From assembly GCF_913064665.1 (NCBI RefSeq), contig NZ_CAJYBT010000006.1, forward strand, positions 57,192 through 121,191: 64,000 nucleotides of DNA. Reading direction: 5' to 3'. Shown piece after piece: positions 27,484 to 37,282 of the stretch. The position numbers and the translations under genes are program-made. Under the pieces are notes generated by a model. The model was given only the letters and a program-made list of their open reading frames with translations, had not been told where the DNA came from and searched no databases. The DNA comes from an uncultured Thioclava sp. GTDB taxonomy: Bacteria > Pseudomonadota > Alphaproteobacteria > Rhodobacterales > Rhodobacteraceae. Position 1 is the stretch's first letter. Each line of letters opens with the position of its first letter.

Positions 27484-29628
27484 TTACGCGTCTTCGCCTT
27501 TTGCCTTTTCCGGAGCGATCTCTTGCCCGGTTTCCTGATCGACCATCTTCATGCCGAGGCGCACTTTACCGCGATCGTCAAAGCCGAGCAGTTTCACCTT
27601 CACTTCCTGACCTTCCTTGAGCAGATCGCTCGGGTGGTTCAGGCGGGTGTTGGCGATCTGGCTGACATGGACGAGGCCGTCGCGCTTGCCGAAGAAGTTC
27701 ACGAAGGCGCCGAAATCGACGAGCTTCACGACTTTGCCGGTGTAGATCTGGCCTTCCTCGGGCTCGGCCACGATCGCGTGGATCATGTCGTAAGCCTTCT
27801 GGATAGCCTCACCATTGGCCGAAGCGATCTTGATGACACCGTCATCGTTGATATCGACCTTGGCACCCGACACTTCGACGATCTCGCGGATCACCTTGCC
27901 GCCCGAGCCGATCACTTCACGGATCTTGTCGGTCGGGATCTGCATCGTCTCGATGCGCGGAGCATGGGCGGAGAATTCCTGACGGCCAGCCGACAGCGCC
28001 TTGTTCATCTCGCCAAGAATGTGCATCCGGCCATCTTTCGCCTGCGCAAGCGCCTGCTCCATGATGTCGGGCGTGATGCCCGCAACCTTGATGTCCATCT
28101 GCAACGAGGTGATGCCGTTCTCGGTACCCGCCACTTTGAAGTCCATGTCGCCAAGGTGATCTTCGTCACCCAGGATGTCGGTCAGCACGGCGTATTTGCC
28201 ATCCTCTTCAAGGATCAGGCCCATCGCCACACCAGCCACCGGAGCTTTCAGCGGAACGCCCGCATCCATCATCGATAGCGAACCACCGCAGACCGACGCC
28301 ATCGACGACGAACCGTTGGATTCGGTGATCTCGGACACCACGCGAATGGTGTAGGGGAAGTCGGTCGCAGCCGGCAGCACCGCTTGCAGCGCGCGCCATG
28401 CCAGCTTGCCGTGACCGATTTCACGACGCCCCGGACCCATCACACGACCCACTTCGCCGACCGAGTAGGGCGGGAAGTTGTAATGCAGCAGGAAGTTGGA
28501 GCGCGAGTTGCCATGCAGCGCGTCGATGATCTGTTCATCATCGCCGGTGCCCAGCGTGGTCACGACCAGCGCCTGCGTTTCACCACGGGTGAACAGCGAG
28601 GAGCCATGGGTGCGCGGCAGGATGCCGACTTCGGACACGATCGGACGCACGGTGGTGTTGTCACGCCCGTCGATACGCGCGCCACCACTGATGATGTCGC
28701 CACGCAGGATCGAGGATTCGAGCTTTTTGAACGCCGAACCGAGGTTGACGTCGGCCAGATCGTCTTCGCTCAATGCGGCTTTGATGGCATCACGGGCAGC
28801 GGCGATCGCATTGGTGCGCTCTTGCTTGTCCTTGATGGCAAAGGCGGCGCGCATCTGCGCTTCGCCAGCGGCTTTGACCTTGCCATACAGCGCGGAATAA
28901 TCCGGAGCCTGGAAGTCGAAGGGCTCTTTGGCTGCCGTTTCGGCCAGATCGATGATCAGGTCCAGCACGGGCTGCATCGCCTCGTGACCGAACTTCACAG
29001 CGCCCAGCATCTCGGCTTCCGACAGCTCGTAAGCTTCGGATTCGACCATCATCACGGCGTCTTTGGTGCCTGCGACAACCAGATCGAGACGCTGCTCGGG
29101 GTTCTCGCGCAGTTTCTGCATGTCGTCGACTTCGGGGTTGAGGATGTATTCGCCATCCGCATAACCCACGCGCGCCGCCGCGATCGGACCCATGAAGGGC
29201 ACGCCCGAAATGGTCAGCGCAGCCGAGGCCGCGATCATCGCCACGACGTCGGGTTCGTTGACCAGATCATGCGAAAGCACGGTACACATCACCAGCACTT
29301 CATGTTTGAAGCCCGGCACGAACAGCGGACGGCACGGACGGTCGATCAGACGCGCGGTCAGCGTCTCTTTCTCGGTCGGGCGCGCCTCGCGCTTGAAGAA
29401 GCCGCCCGGCACTTTGCCCGCAGCGTAATATTTCTCTTGGTAATGCACCGTGAGCGGGAAGAAATCCTGACCCGGCTTCGGCGCCTTGGCGAAAGTCACG
29501 TTGGCCATGACCGAGGTTTCGCCCAAAGTGGCGATAACCGAGCCGTCAGCCTGACGCGCAACTTTGCCGGTTTCCAGCGTGAGCTCTTCTTCGCCCCACT
29601 GGATTGATTTTTTAACGATATTGAACAT
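27484..29628 (-). CDS. pnp: Polyribonucleotide nucleotidyltransferase (PNPase)
   Basis: Phosphorolytic 3'-5' exoribonuclease of the degradosome, 714 aa. Two RNase PH-like domains (about residues 10-230 and 310-550) contain [16 protein letters not shown] and the catalytic-core segments [13 protein letters not shown] (here [13 protein letters not shown]) and [21 protein letters not shown] domain ([15 protein letters not shown]) and an S1 domain ([17 protein letters not shown]) complete it. The putP gene, rather than rpsO, lies directly upstream. Confidence 0.97.
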   Translation of the reverse strand: MFNIVKKSIQWGEEELTLETGKVARQADGSVIATLGETSVMANVTFAKAPKPGQDFFPLTVHYQEKYYAAGKVPGGFFKREARPTEKETLTARLIDRPCRPLFVPGFKHEVLVMCTVLSHDLVNEPDVVAMIAASAALTISGVPFMGPIAAARVGYADGEYILNPEVDDMQKLRENPEQRLDLVVAGTKDAVMMVESEAYELSEAEMLGAVKFGHEAMQPVLDLIIDLAETAAKEPFDFQAPDYSALYGKVKAAGEAQMRAAFAIKDKQERTNAIAAARDAIKAALSEDDLADVNLGSAFKKLESSILRGDIISGGARIDGRDNTTVRPIVSEVGILPRTHGSSLFTRGETQALVVTTLGTGDDEQIIDALHGNSRSNFLLHYNFPPYSVGEVGRVMGPGRREIGHGKLAWRALQAVLPAATDFPYTIRVVSEITESNGSSSMASVCGGSLSMMDAGVPLKAPVAGVAMGLILEEDGKYAVLTDILGDEDHLGDMDFKVAGTENGITSLQMDIKVAGITPDIMEQALAQAKDGRMHILGEMNKALSAGRQEFSAHAPRIETMQIPTDKIREVIGSGGKVIREIVEVSGAKVDINDDGVIKIASANGEAIQKAYDMIHAIVAEPEEGQIYTGKVVKLVDFGAFVNFFGKRDGLVHVSQIANTRLNHPSDLLKEGQEVKVKLLGFDDRGKVRLGMKMVDQETGQEIAPEKAKGEDA

Positions 29629-29827
29629 TCAGCGTATCCTGTCTGGGAGCACCCACGGGCCCATCCCGTGTCTCCCGATTTGCATGGCGGCCCCATTGCC
29701 GCCGCCCCCAATCCTAATCGCATGTGCCCGGGGGCTTTGGGCGTCACGTCACAGATGGCAGCGCCATACAGGAAAACAAGGGAGTTGGGAAGCACAAGCT
29801 GCACGCGCCCCGCCCGTTGCAGCCACG

Positions 29828-29857
29828 AAAAAACACCCGCCTCACATGAGACGGGCG
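29828..29857 (-). terminator. Intrinsic terminator of putP
   Basis: Minus-strand reading gives the stem CGCCCGTCTC / GAGGCGGGTG (one mismatch) with a small loop, then TTTTTT. It lies 22 bases past the putP stop and separates putP from pnp. The rest of the 29629-29879 spacer should hold the pnp promoter; I see no clear -35/-10 pair. Confidence 0.85.
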
Positions 29858-29879
29858 TTTCCGTGATAGGACGGGGTGA

Positions 29880-31349
29880 TTATTCCGCGGGGATTGCGCG
29901 GAACTCTCCGGTGTCGCGGGTCGCAAGACTGACCGCCACAATCGCGACGAACGCGGCGATGAAACCGGGGATGATCTCATAGACCCCTGCGCCGCCCATG
30001 AAGGACTTGTTCAGCCCCAGAGCGATCCAGATGATCACCGTCAGCGCGCCGACAACCAAACCAGCGACTGCACCGAGCCCGGTCATTCGCTTCCATGTCA
30101 ACGACAGTAAGATCAGCGGGCCAAAGGCTGCGCCGAAACCGGCCCAAGCGTTTGACACAAGACCCAACACTTTGCTGTCAGGATTGCGCGCGATAATAAT
30201 CGCCGCGACCCCGACCGCCAGCACCGCCAGACGCCCGACATTGACCAAGGTACGATCCGATGCATCCCGGTTGAGGACCATCTTGTAGAAATCCTCGGTC
30301 AGCGACGAGGACGAGACCAACAACTGGCTCGACACGGTCGACATGATCGCCGCCAGTAGCGCGGCATAGAGGAACCCGGTGATCAACGGGTGGAACAGCA
30401 GGTTCGACAGGATAATAAAGATCGTCTCGGGATCAGTGACGTTCAGCCCGTTACGCTCAGCATAGGCGCGCCCGAAAATCCCGACCGAAATCGCGCCGAT
30501 CAGCGAAATCGCCATCCAGCCCATGCCGATATTGCGTGCTTTTGGCACATCGGCGACCGAGCGCACGGCCATAAAGCGCACGATAATATGGGGCTGACCG
30601 AAATAGCCCAGCCCCCAAGTCACAGCCGAGAGCCAGCCCACAAAGGTCAACCCGTGCGTCATCGACAGGTAGTTCGGATCAATCGCGGTCAGACGGGTCG
30701 CCGCAGCGCCCACCCCATCGCCCTGCCCGGTGGTCAGGATCACGATCGGCATGATCACCAGCGCCAGCATCATGATGCAGCCCTGCACGAAATCGGTCAG
30801 ACTGACGGCCAGAAACCCGCCGATTACGGTGTAAACCAGTACGATCCCCAGCGTCAGGATCACACCCGCCATGTAGCTGCCACCAAAGGCGCTGGCGAAC
30901 AGCTTGCCGCCGCCGACCAAACCCGAAGCGGTATACACAGCGAAGAACACCACGATGATCACGGCCGACACCATGCGCAGCAGCGCGGCTTGGGTGGGGA
31001 AGCGATTGCCCAAGAAGCCCGGAATGGTGAGGCTGTTGTCATAACGCTCGGTCTGCTCGCGCAGGCGCGGGGCCACGACGATCCAGTTCACCAGCGCGCC
31101 GACGAACAGACCGATCCCGATCCAGCTTTGCGTCAGGCCAGACACAAACAACGCGCCGGGTAGGCCCAGCAGCAGCCAACCGCTCATATCAGATGCCCCA
31201 GCCGACAGCGCGGCAACGGCGGGGGGCAGATTGCGCCCGCCCAGCATATATTCCTCAGAATTCGATGTGGATTTTCGCCAAGCGTATACGCCGATGCCGA
31301 TCATCAAAACGAAATACGCGGTCAGACTGATCCAGACGCCAACTCCCAT
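29880..31349 (-). CDS. putP: Sodium/proline symporter
   Basis: Solute:sodium symporter family protein of 489 aa with about 13 membrane helices. PutP hallmarks are the SAGASDMSGWLLLGLPGALF block near residue 45 and ALLAAIMSTVSSQLLVSSSS near residue 340, which line the Na+ and substrate sites. It imports proline as nutrient or osmolyte. GGAGG lies five bases before the chosen ATG (MGVGVW). It interrupts the usual rpsO-pnp pair, with terminators on both sides. Confidence 0.93.
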   Translation of the reverse strand: MGVGVWISLTAYFVLMIGIGVYAWRKSTSNSEEYMLGGRNLPPAVAALSAGASDMSGWLLLGLPGALFVSGLTQSWIGIGLFVGALVNWIVVAPRLREQTERYDNSLTIPGFLGNRFPTQAALLRMVSAVIIVVFFAVYTASGLVGGGKLFASAFGGSYMAGVILTLGIVLVYTVIGGFLAVSLTDFVQGCIMMLALVIMPIVILTTGQGDGVGAAATRLTAIDPNYLSMTHGLTFVGWLSAVTWGLGYFGQPHIIVRFMAVRSVADVPKARNIGMGWMAISLIGAISVGIFGRAYAERNGLNVTDPETIFIILSNLLFHPLITGFLYAALLAAIMSTVSSQLLVSSSSLTEDFYKMVLNRDASDRTLVNVGRLAVLAVGVAAIIIARNPDSKVLGLVSNAWAGFGAAFGPLILLSLTWKRMTGLGAVAGLVVGALTVIIWIALGLNKSFMGGAGVYEIIPGFIAAFVAIVAVSLATRDTGEFRAIPAE

Positions 31350-31570
31350 TTGCTCCTCCATGTCGCAATGTTTCATGTGTCCTGTTCGCAGGGAACTCGT
31401 GACACAGTTTAATTGTAAATCGAAGGAAAATTAGGCCATTGGACTTGCGCGGCAAATGGTTTGGTCAAATCGTCTTTAAAAAATGAATATTTAGGTCAAA
31501 TCGCCACCAAAGAGCCGAATACAGATCATTCGACTTCTTGAAATTCCGCCAAAAAGGCAGGTGTCAAAGC

Positions 31571-31597
31571 AAAACGCCCGCCTGTGAAGGCGGGCGC
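31571..31597 (-). terminator. Intrinsic terminator of rpsO
   Basis: The stem CGCCCGCCT / AGGCGGGCG closed by a four-base loop is followed on the minus strand by TTTTGCTTT. It lies 27 bases past the rpsO stop. The AT-rich region from 31400 to 31560 beyond it probably contains the putP promoter. Confidence 0.85.
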
Positions 31598-31623
31598 TTG
31601 CGCAGTTCGAAAACTGACGACGG

Positions 31624-31893
31624 TTAGCGGCGCAGGCCGAGACGCTCGATCAGCGACTGGTAGCGGGCCACATCTTTGGCTTTGGTGTAATCGAGCAGCT
31701 TGCGGCGCTGCGCGACGAGCATCAGCAGACCACGACGCGAGTGGTTGTCTTTTTTATGCTCTTTGAAATGCTCGGTGAGGTTTGCGATACGCTTAGTCAG
31801 GATCGCGACCTGAACTTCGGGCGAACCGGTGTCGCCTTCTTTGGTGGCGTATTCTTTGATCAGCGCATTCTTGTCTTCAACAGTGATCGACAT
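31624..31893 (-). CDS. rpsO: 30S ribosomal protein S15
   Basis: S15 binds the central domain of 16S rRNA early in subunit assembly. The 89-aa protein shows the canonical [32 protein letters not shown] and [10 protein letters not shown] blocks. AAGGAG lies in front of the chosen ATG (MSITVEDK). In many bacteria S15 represses its own mRNA; the leader at 31894-32037 would be the site, but no specific fold was identified. Confidence 0.97.
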   Translation of the reverse strand: MSITVEDKNALIKEYATKEGDTGSPEVQVAILTKRIANLTEHFKEHKKDNHSRRGLLMLVAQRRKLLDYTKAKDVARYQSLIERLGLRR

Positions 31894-32037
31894 CGGGATC
31901 TCCTTATATCGAGGGTTCGGGCGCAAGCCGGGATGTCGTCCAGCAGGGTCCATATATACCGAGCCTGTTCGGTTCGGATGGGCGCGTATAGGCGCGAATC
32001 GGCGCGAAGAAAAGTGATTTTTCGCGGCGTCTGCGTC

Positions 32038-33120
32038 CTAGAGCCACGCAAATTGCTGCGGCGTCGCCAGCAGCACGTCTTCGCTTCTCAGATCGCGCGC
32101 GTTGAGCACCTCGGCCAGCCGCACCCCGTTGAGCAAGACCCAAGACGCGGCGTCATGATCTTGCGATGGCTCAACCGTCACCACCGGATCGGGCGTCGCC
32201 TCGGGGTCATAAACGATCGCGATTTGATCTTCGCTCTGGGCGTAATCGGAAATTGTGGCCGGCGCGGCAGGATCAATCCATTCGCCCAAAGTGAACAGAT
32301 CGCTATCCTCACCGCCATTGGCCCAATCGCCCGAGCCCATTATCAGCGTATCCGCCCCAGCGCCGCCATTCAGCAGGTCGCCATCCTCTCGGTCATCGAA
32401 GCCAGCATTGGGAACAAGCCCAAGGATAACATCATCCCCAGCCCCGCCCGACATCTCGTCATGGCCCTGATCGCCAGACAAGGTGTCATCGCCTGCATCG
32501 CCCTCCAGCGTGTCATCGCCGCTGCCCCCGCGCAGCAAGTCGCCATCGGCCCCGCCCGACAGCGTGTCGCTGCCCGCGCCCCCCATCAGCGTGTCCGCGC
32601 CAAAGGCACCGACCAACGCGTCATCGCCATCTTCGGCAACCAGCAAATCATCGCCATCCCCACCATTCAGCGCATCATCGCCCGCGCCCCCGGCCAGCAT
32701 GTCATCGCCCGCATCGCCAAACAGATGATCGCGCCCATCGCCACCCAGCAGCGTGTCGTTGCCCTCATAGCCTGCGATCTGATCATCGCCCGCGCCGCCC
32801 TCAATCGTGTCGCCCTGCGCGGCCCCCCAGACGATATCATCACCCGCGCCCGCGCTTGGAGAAACAACCGGATCAAGACGTTCTTCGCCTGCGGTGACCT
32901 CGGCTGGCACGTCATTGGGCCCGGGAGCATCCTCTGGCGTGACCTGCATCTCAGTCGCGGTCGCCAAATCGAACAGATCGGGCGCGTCACTATTTTCAGA
33001 CTCGTCCGAAACCTCAGTTTCAGGGTCCGTATCGGTTTCAGACGTATCCGATTTGAACGCAAACATGCCCGCAGACGTCCCGGCAACGAGAAGCCCCAAT
33101 AGGCTGGACAGAAAAAGCAT
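32038..33120 (-). CDS. RTX-type calcium-binding repeat protein with N-terminal membrane anchor
   Basis: A 360-aa acidic protein. A hydrophobic segment at residues 2-20 is followed by an acidic Ser/Thr/Asp/Glu stretch, then about residues 92-255 consist of glycine-rich nonapeptide repeats (GGAGDD, GGDGRD, GGSGDD types) that fold as Ca2+-binding beta-rolls, and a non-repeat tail to residue 360. RTX proteins are usually exported by type I systems, but no ABC exporter gene is adjacent; the N-terminal segment may instead tether it. Upstream 33121-33237 is AT-rich, without a recognised site. Confidence 0.85.
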   Translation of the reverse strand: MLFLSSLLGLLVAGTSAGMFAFKSDTSETDTDPETEVSDESENSDAPDLFDLATATEMQVTPEDAPGPNDVPAEVTAGEERLDPVVSPSAGAGDDIVWGAAQGDTIEGGAGDDQIAGYEGNDTLLGGDGRDHLFGDAGDDMLAGGAGDDALNGGDGDDLLVAEDGDDALVGAFGADTLMGGAGSDTLSGGADGDLLRGGSGDDTLEGDAGDDTLSGDQGHDEMSGGAGDDVILGLVPNAGFDDREDGDLLNGGAGADTLIMGSGDWANGGEDSDLFTLGEWIDPAAPATISDYAQSEDQIAIVYDPEATPDPVVTVEPSQDHDAASWVLLNGVRLAEVLNARDLRSEDVLLATPQQFAWL

Positions 33121-33237
33121 CGATCACACCTCTGTGAATTCGCGTGATTGATACGCCATTTCCAGAGGGTTCTCTAATGAAAAAAGGTTAAAATACTAAG
33201 CGTTTGTTAACACAGGCCGCATGACGCGATCACGAAA

Positions 33238-33768
33238 TCACTTGTGTGGACCGGGCCAAAGCGCCGGTTGGCGGTCATAGGCGATATAGAGCGGATGCTT
33301 GGGCGCCCCCGACTTGGTCAGCCCAAGCTGGTGCAGATCACGCCCGGTCGCGCGCAGCAGGCGCTCGACAGAAGCGCCGCGATCAAGATGCGCCCCATGC
33401 GCCCCCCAGGCACAGATGATGCGGTCGTCAGGCCCGCTTGCCCATGCAACACTATCGCGGATCATCGTGTCATTGTCCGGCCCAACCGGATCGGTTTGCG
33501 CGCGCATCACCTTGGGATCGGTGGCGCGCCATGCAAAAATATTGGTCACCCGGAACGCGCCAAAACCCAACGCGCGGGCGCGGCGCTCGCATCGCTCGAC
33601 GGTGGGGTCATTCTGGCGCTCGGTTGCGGTCGAAGGGTTGAGCATCACGAACAGCGCGCGCGGTTTGCTAGCATCCCACACCCTTGTCAGCGCGTAGCGA
33701 TACGCCTCGCATTCGGAATAGAGCGCGACAGAGGGCGCATCGCCCTTGATATGTTCACGTGAGATCAT
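33238..33768 (-). CDS. DUF1643-domain protein
   Basis: A 176-aa protein matching DUF1643: the conserved RALFVMLNPSTATERQNDPTV and FRVTNIFAWRATDP segments near the N-terminus and CAWGAHG in the C-terminal half. No function is established; the fold is predicted to be nucleotide- or glycosylase-like in some members. GGAG lies upstream of the chosen ATG (MISREHI). Located between the RTX gene and truB. Confidence 0.82.
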   Translation of the reverse strand: MISREHIKGDAPSVALYSECEAYRYALTRVWDASKPRALFVMLNPSTATERQNDPTVERCERRARALGFGAFRVTNIFAWRATDPKVMRAQTDPVGPDNDTMIRDSVAWASGPDDRIICAWGAHGAHLDRGASVERLLRATGRDLHQLGLTKSGAPKHPLYIAYDRQPALWPGPHK

Positions 33769-33839
33769 CACCAATCGCTCCGTTTCCTTCTGCCAGCCCC
33801 GATTGCGCCAAGCTCCAGCTGCGGAAGCCTCCGGCGGGA

Positions 33840-33895
33840 GTATTTCGGGCTAGATGAAAGATCAAAGGTATTTCGGGCTAGATGAAAGATCAAAG
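33840..33895. repeat. Perfect 28-bp tandem direct repeat at the truB 3' end
   Basis: Two identical units of 28 bases, starting GTATTTCGGGCTAGATGAAA, lie at 33840-33867 and 33868-33895. The second unit overlaps the last bases of truB including its stop. The first is preceded by GCCTCCGGCGGGA. A third, single copy of the motif occurs at 52252-52273 in opposite orientation. It looks like a dispersed gene-end repeat. Confidence 0.9.
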
Positions 33896-34798
33896 ATTGA
33901 AGACGCGCGAGGGGTGCAATTCGCCCGATTTATAGACACCCACGGCAAGCGGCTTGCCCTCAAAACTGACCCAGGCCTCATCGCCCCATTCCACTGCATC
34001 CGCGCCGGGAATAACCATGCCGGGATTGCCATTCTTCAGACGCACAGCGCCCTCTGGCGTGGCTTTGAGCTGGGGCAGGTCATCCAGCCCCAGTTCCAAC
34101 GGCAGCAGTTTGGCGTCGAGTTCGGGGGTCTTGGCGAGCGCATCAATCTGATCGAGGCTGATCCCGTCACTGGCCTCGAATGGCCCCGACCATTCGCGGC
34201 GCAGCCATGCAACATGGCCAAGGCAGCCAAGGTTTTGCCCCAGATCGCGCGCGATCGAGCGCACATAGCCACCCTTGCCGCAGACCATTTCCAACTCGAC
34301 CTGATCTGCATCGAGGCGCGCAATCATCACCAAGCTTTCCACAAAAAGCGGGCGCGCCGCGAGATCCATTTCCTCACCTGCGCGCGCCAAAGCATAGGCG
34401 CGTTCGCCATCCACCTTTACGGCAGAGAATTGCGGCGGGACTTGCTCAATATCGCCTTCAAAGGCGTGTAGCGCGGTGCGGATTTCGTCATCTGAGGGGC
34501 GCGCATCGGAGGTGGCGATCACCTCGCCTTCGGCATCGTCGGTCTTGGTCGATGCCCCCAATTGCACCACGAAACGGTAGCATTTCAGCGCATCGGTGAT
34601 GAAAGGCACGGTTTTGGTGGCCTCGCCCAGCGCCACGGCAAGAACGCCGGTCGCCGCAGGATCAAGCGTGCCGGCATGGCCTGCCTTCTTTGCGTCCAAG
34701 GCCCAGCGCACCTTATTGACCACAGAGGTCGACGTCACACCCGCAGGTTTGTCCACGATCAGCCAACCTGAAATATCGCGCCCTTTTTTGCGAGCCAT
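33890..34798 (-). CDS. truB: tRNA pseudouridine(55) synthase
   Basis: Makes the universal pseudouridine 55 in the T loop of tRNAs. The catalytic Asp is D46 in [11 protein letters not shown]; the [18 protein letters not shown] opening and [12 protein letters not shown] block are intact. At 302 aa it is normal in length. The stop codon lies inside the tandem repeat at 33840-33895. It follows rbfA and the phosphodiester-glycosidase-like gene on the minus strand. Confidence 0.95.
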   Translation of the reverse strand: MARKKGRDISGWLIVDKPAGVTSTSVVNKVRWALDAKKAGHAGTLDPAATGVLAVALGEATKTVPFITDALKCYRFVVQLGASTKTDDAEGEVIATSDARPSDDEIRTALHAFEGDIEQVPPQFSAVKVDGERAYALARAGEEMDLAARPLFVESLVMIARLDADQVELEMVCGKGGYVRSIARDLGQNLGCLGHVAWLRREWSGPFEASDGISLDQIDALAKTPELDAKLLPLELGLDDLPQLKATPEGAVRLKNGNPGMVIPGADAVEWGDEAWVSFEGKPLAVGVYKSGELHPSRVFNL

Positions 34799-34849
34799 AA
34801 TCGTCCCTTATCTTTGCAGCGCGTCTGCTATCGCAGGGGGCAGACCGCG

Positions 34850-35602
34850 TCAATTGGCGGCAGGTTTCGCTGCGATCAGCGCCACGATTGGCCCCATCGG
34901 CAGCCCCAGATCCTCGCGCCCCTGCGCAGGAACCGTCAACCGCGAGACCTTGCCATCAAAATAAAGCGCATCTTTCGCGCCCAGATCGTCGCGGAAAAAC
35001 CGCGCGAATTGATGAAATGTCACGGGCTGGTTGGAAATCGCGAACCATGCCGTCTGACCATCCGCCGAAACCCCGACACCGTTGCGAATATTGGTCGAGG
35101 TGCCATCGGCGAGAAATTTTGGATGCAGCGCGCCGTCGATCACCAGCATCGGGCCGGATTGCGTGGCATAGCGACAGCTTGGCGGATCGGCTGCAAAGGC
35201 ACGCGATTCAATGACCGATAGCGTATCGGCAATGCAAAACACCCCGTTGGGCAGTAACCCGAAATTCCCCGGCCCCTCGGAGGTCACAATTTTATGCTCT
35301 TGGGTGCCATCCTCGACGAACAGCCCAACCGGCTTGCGATCAGGATGATACATGCCCGCATTCATCGCAAAAACCACCTGCTTGTCAGCGGGCAGGATCG
35401 CGGCAAGGCGCTCGGGCGTGCCGATCAGCTGACCATCGGAATCATTGAGGTAAAGCCGCAAATCATCGCCCGCATGCGCAGTGCAAACGGTATAGCCAAG
35501 CCCGTCAAACTGCATGTCTTCACAGGGCACCGTTTGCGCCCAAGCGGGCGCCGCGAGCAGCGCAAGCACCGCGAACGCCACGTTAGTCACGCGCGTCGTC
35601 AT
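34850..35602 (-). CDS. Exported phosphodiester-glycosidase-like (NAGPA/DUF2233) protein
   Basis: A 250-aa protein with a signal peptide ending in APAWAQ near residue 22 and one domain of the NAGPA type (phosphodiester glycosidase, DUF2233): VFAMNAGMYHPDRKPVGLFV, CRYATQSGPMLVIDG and NIRNGVGVSADGQTAWF. The family removes GlcNAc caps in eukaryotes; bacterial members act on exopolysaccharide or phosphodiester substrates, not known here. The start overlaps the rbfA end by about 20 bases, with AAGG upstream of the chosen ATG, so it rides on the rbfA-truB operon. Confidence 0.83.
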   Translation of the reverse strand: MTTRVTNVAFAVLALLAAPAWAQTVPCEDMQFDGLGYTVCTAHAGDDLRLYLNDSDGQLIGTPERLAAILPADKQVVFAMNAGMYHPDRKPVGLFVEDGTQEHKIVTSEGPGNFGLLPNGVFCIADTLSVIESRAFAADPPSCRYATQSGPMLVIDGALHPKFLADGTSTNIRNGVGVSADGQTAWFAISNQPVTFHQFARFFRDDLGAKDALYFDGKVSRLTVPAQGREDLGLPMGPIVALIAAKPAAN

Positions 35603-36011
35603 CATCGCCTTCATCGCGCGCCGCGATGTCGCGTTGCACCGTTTCATCTGAAAACAAGCGCCGCGTCTCATCCATCTGGTCATAGGTCTCATCAAGACGG
35701 AACCGCAGATCGGGAACGTATTTCGCCGTCATCTCTTTGCCCAGAAGATGGCGCAGCTCACCCTTGTTGCGCGCCAGTGCTGCGATCAACTCGCTGCCGC
35801 CCTGACCGCCCAAAGGCGTGACATAAGCGGTGGCAACTTTGAGATCGGGCGAACACCGCACCTCTCCCACTGTCACCGAAATCCGGTTGAGATCGGGATC
35901 ATGCACATCGCCACGCAAAAGCAGATCCGACAGGGTGTGCCGGATCAGCTCGCCCATGCGAAGCTGACGGAGTTTCGGCCCGCGGGCCGCTGAGGAACTG
36001 TTCTTAGCCAT
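35583..36011 (-). CDS. rbfA: 30S ribosome-binding factor A
   Basis: Late 30S assembly factor with a KH-type fold that binds helix 1 of 16S rRNA. The 142-aa product has [16 protein letters not shown] at the N-terminus, then [22 protein letters not shown] and [16 protein letters not shown], all family signatures. The ATG (MAKNSS) is preferred over a GTG three codons earlier; neither has a strong ribosome-binding site. It is divergent from dapB. Confidence 0.94.
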   Translation of the reverse strand: MAKNSSSAARGPKLRQLRMGELIRHTLSDLLLRGDVHDPDLNRISVTVGEVRCSPDLKVATAYVTPLGGQGGSELIAALARNKGELRHLLGKEMTAKYVPDLRFRLDETYDQMDETRRLFSDETVQRDIAARDEGDDDDARD

Positions 36012-36109
36012 GGCGCTCACATAATGCTTCAGGCCTGCGCGCGCAACGGGGGCTTTGCATGGGCGCGTGCAAGCGGCTAGATAGCGCCAAAGCGAGAAGG
36101 AGATGTCAG

Positions 36110-36919
36110 ATGAGCGATTTGCCAGGTATCGTCGTGACCGGGGCTTCGGGGCGCATGGGCCAGATGCTGATCCGCCTCATCCAAGACAGTGCCAAAGCGC
36201 GTCTTGCCGGCGCAATCGAACGCGAAGGCCATGACTGGGTCGGGCGCGATCTGGGCGAGGCGATGGGTGGAGCCGCCAATGGCGTGCTCGTGACCGATGA
36301 CCCGCTCGTGGCGTTTTCGGGCGCGCAGGCCGTGATCGACTTCACCGCCCCTGATGCCACCGTGGCCTTCGCCAAACTCGCCGCCCAAGCCCGCCTCACC
36401 CATGTCATCGGCACTACCGGCATGGGCGCAGATCACATCGCCGCGCTCAAACCCTGCGCCCGCCATGCGGTGATCGTGCGCGCGGGCAACATGAGTCTCG
36501 GGGTCAATCTTCTCACGCAGCTTACGAAAAAGGTCGCCGCCGCGCTGGATACCGATTGGGATATCGAGGTGATCGAGGCCCATCACAACAAAAAAGTCGA
36601 CGCCCCTTCAGGAACGGCGCTGATGCTGGGCGAGGCCGCCGCCGAAGGCCGGGGCATCACGCTCGCCGAGCACCGCGAATCGGGGCGTGACGGAATGACC
36701 GGCGCGCGGGCGAAAGGAGCCATCGGCTTCTCTGCCATTCGCGGCGGCGATATCGTGGGCGAGCATGACGTGCTTTTCGCAGGCCAAGGCGAGCGTATCG
36801 TGCTGCGCCATATTGCCACCGACCGCGCCATTTTTGCACGCGGCGCACTCAAGGCTGCGCTTTGGGGGCAAGACAAAGCGCCCGGAGAATATGACATGCT
36901 CGACGTCTTGGGGCTCTGA
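36110..36919 (+). CDS. dapB: 4-hydroxy-tetrahydrodipicolinate reductase
   Basis: NAD(P)H-dependent reductase of the lysine/meso-diaminopimelate pathway. GASGRMGQ binds the dinucleotide; the active-site block [15 protein letters not shown] carries the catalytic His and Lys; IGTTGMG and AGNMSLGVN are also typical. 269 aa is the family length. AAGGAG lies eight bases before the chosen ATG (MSDLPG). Confidence 0.96.
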   Translation: MSDLPGIVVTGASGRMGQMLIRLIQDSAKARLAGAIEREGHDWVGRDLGEAMGGAANGVLVTDDPLVAFSGAQAVIDFTAPDATVAFAKLAAQARLTHVIGTTGMGADHIAALKPCARHAVIVRAGNMSLGVNLLTQLTKKVAAALDTDWDIEVIEAHHNKKVDAPSGTALMLGEAAAEGRGITLAEHRESGRDGMTGARAKGAIGFSAIRGGDIVGEHDVLFAGQGERIVLRHIATDRAIFARGALKAALWGQDKAPGEYDMLDVLGL

Positions 36920-36960
36920 ACCGCCGCCCCCATTCCAAATTCTGAAAATATCCTGCGGGG

Positions 36961-36984
36961 GTCCGGGGGTGCAAAACCCCCGGC
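36961..36984 (+). terminator. GC-rich hairpin after dapB
   Basis: CCGGGGGT / ACCCCCGG pairs around a GCAAA loop, 44 bases past the dapB stop and 21 bases from the end of the convergent SDHAF4-like gene. There is no T run, so it may be a rho-independent pause, an mRNA 3' stabiliser or a dispersed intergenic repeat of the GGGGGTCCGGGGG type often seen in this family of bacteria. Confidence 0.5.
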
Positions 36985-37004
36985 GTGCACCAAGGGCGCG
37001 GCGC

Positions 37005-37202
37005 TCAGAAATCGATCGCGAGACCCTTTTTTTCCCAATCGCCGTAGCGCACCGGCTCGGGGCCATCACGTCCGCCCAGTTCTGTGGGCAGTTCGGCCCC
37101 CTTCACGGCGCGGCGGCGTTCTTCGGCCTCCGCCAAGGCACGTTGGGCGGCGGGCGTCAAATCGTATGGCTGTTGCGGATTATCGCGAAATTCTTCGGAC
37201 AT
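37005..37202 (-). CDS. DUF1674 / SDHAF4-like succinate dehydrogenase assembly factor
   Basis: A 65-aa protein whose C-terminus reads GPEPVRYGDWEKKGLAIDF, the diagnostic DUF1674 motif shared with mitochondrial SDHAF4, which protects and helps insert flavinylated SdhA. The N-terminal part is low-complexity and charged. AAGGA lies ten bases before the chosen ATG (MSEEFRDN); an ATG eleven codons earlier is possible. The succinate dehydrogenase genes are not in this window. Confidence 0.83.
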   Translation of the reverse strand: MSEEFRDNPQQPYDLTPAAQRALAEAEERRRAVKGAELPTELGGRDGPEPVRYGDWEKKGLAIDF

Positions 37203-37282
37203 CGGAGGGTGTTCCTTGTCAGTGGGCGCGCGCATGATATAGGCCGTTGACCCAATCGTAACAAGCTACAAGGCCGCATCCC

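Noticed and set aside
28384..29607. 407-codon plus-strand frame opposite pnp
   Set aside because: Low-complexity His/Arg-rich translation with no family resemblance; PNPase on the other strand is certain.
32330..32860. Periodic repeats that might suggest a CRISPR or satellite array
   Set aside because: The periodicity is 27 bases (nine codons) and in frame with the RTX nonapeptide repeats, with no spacer structure.
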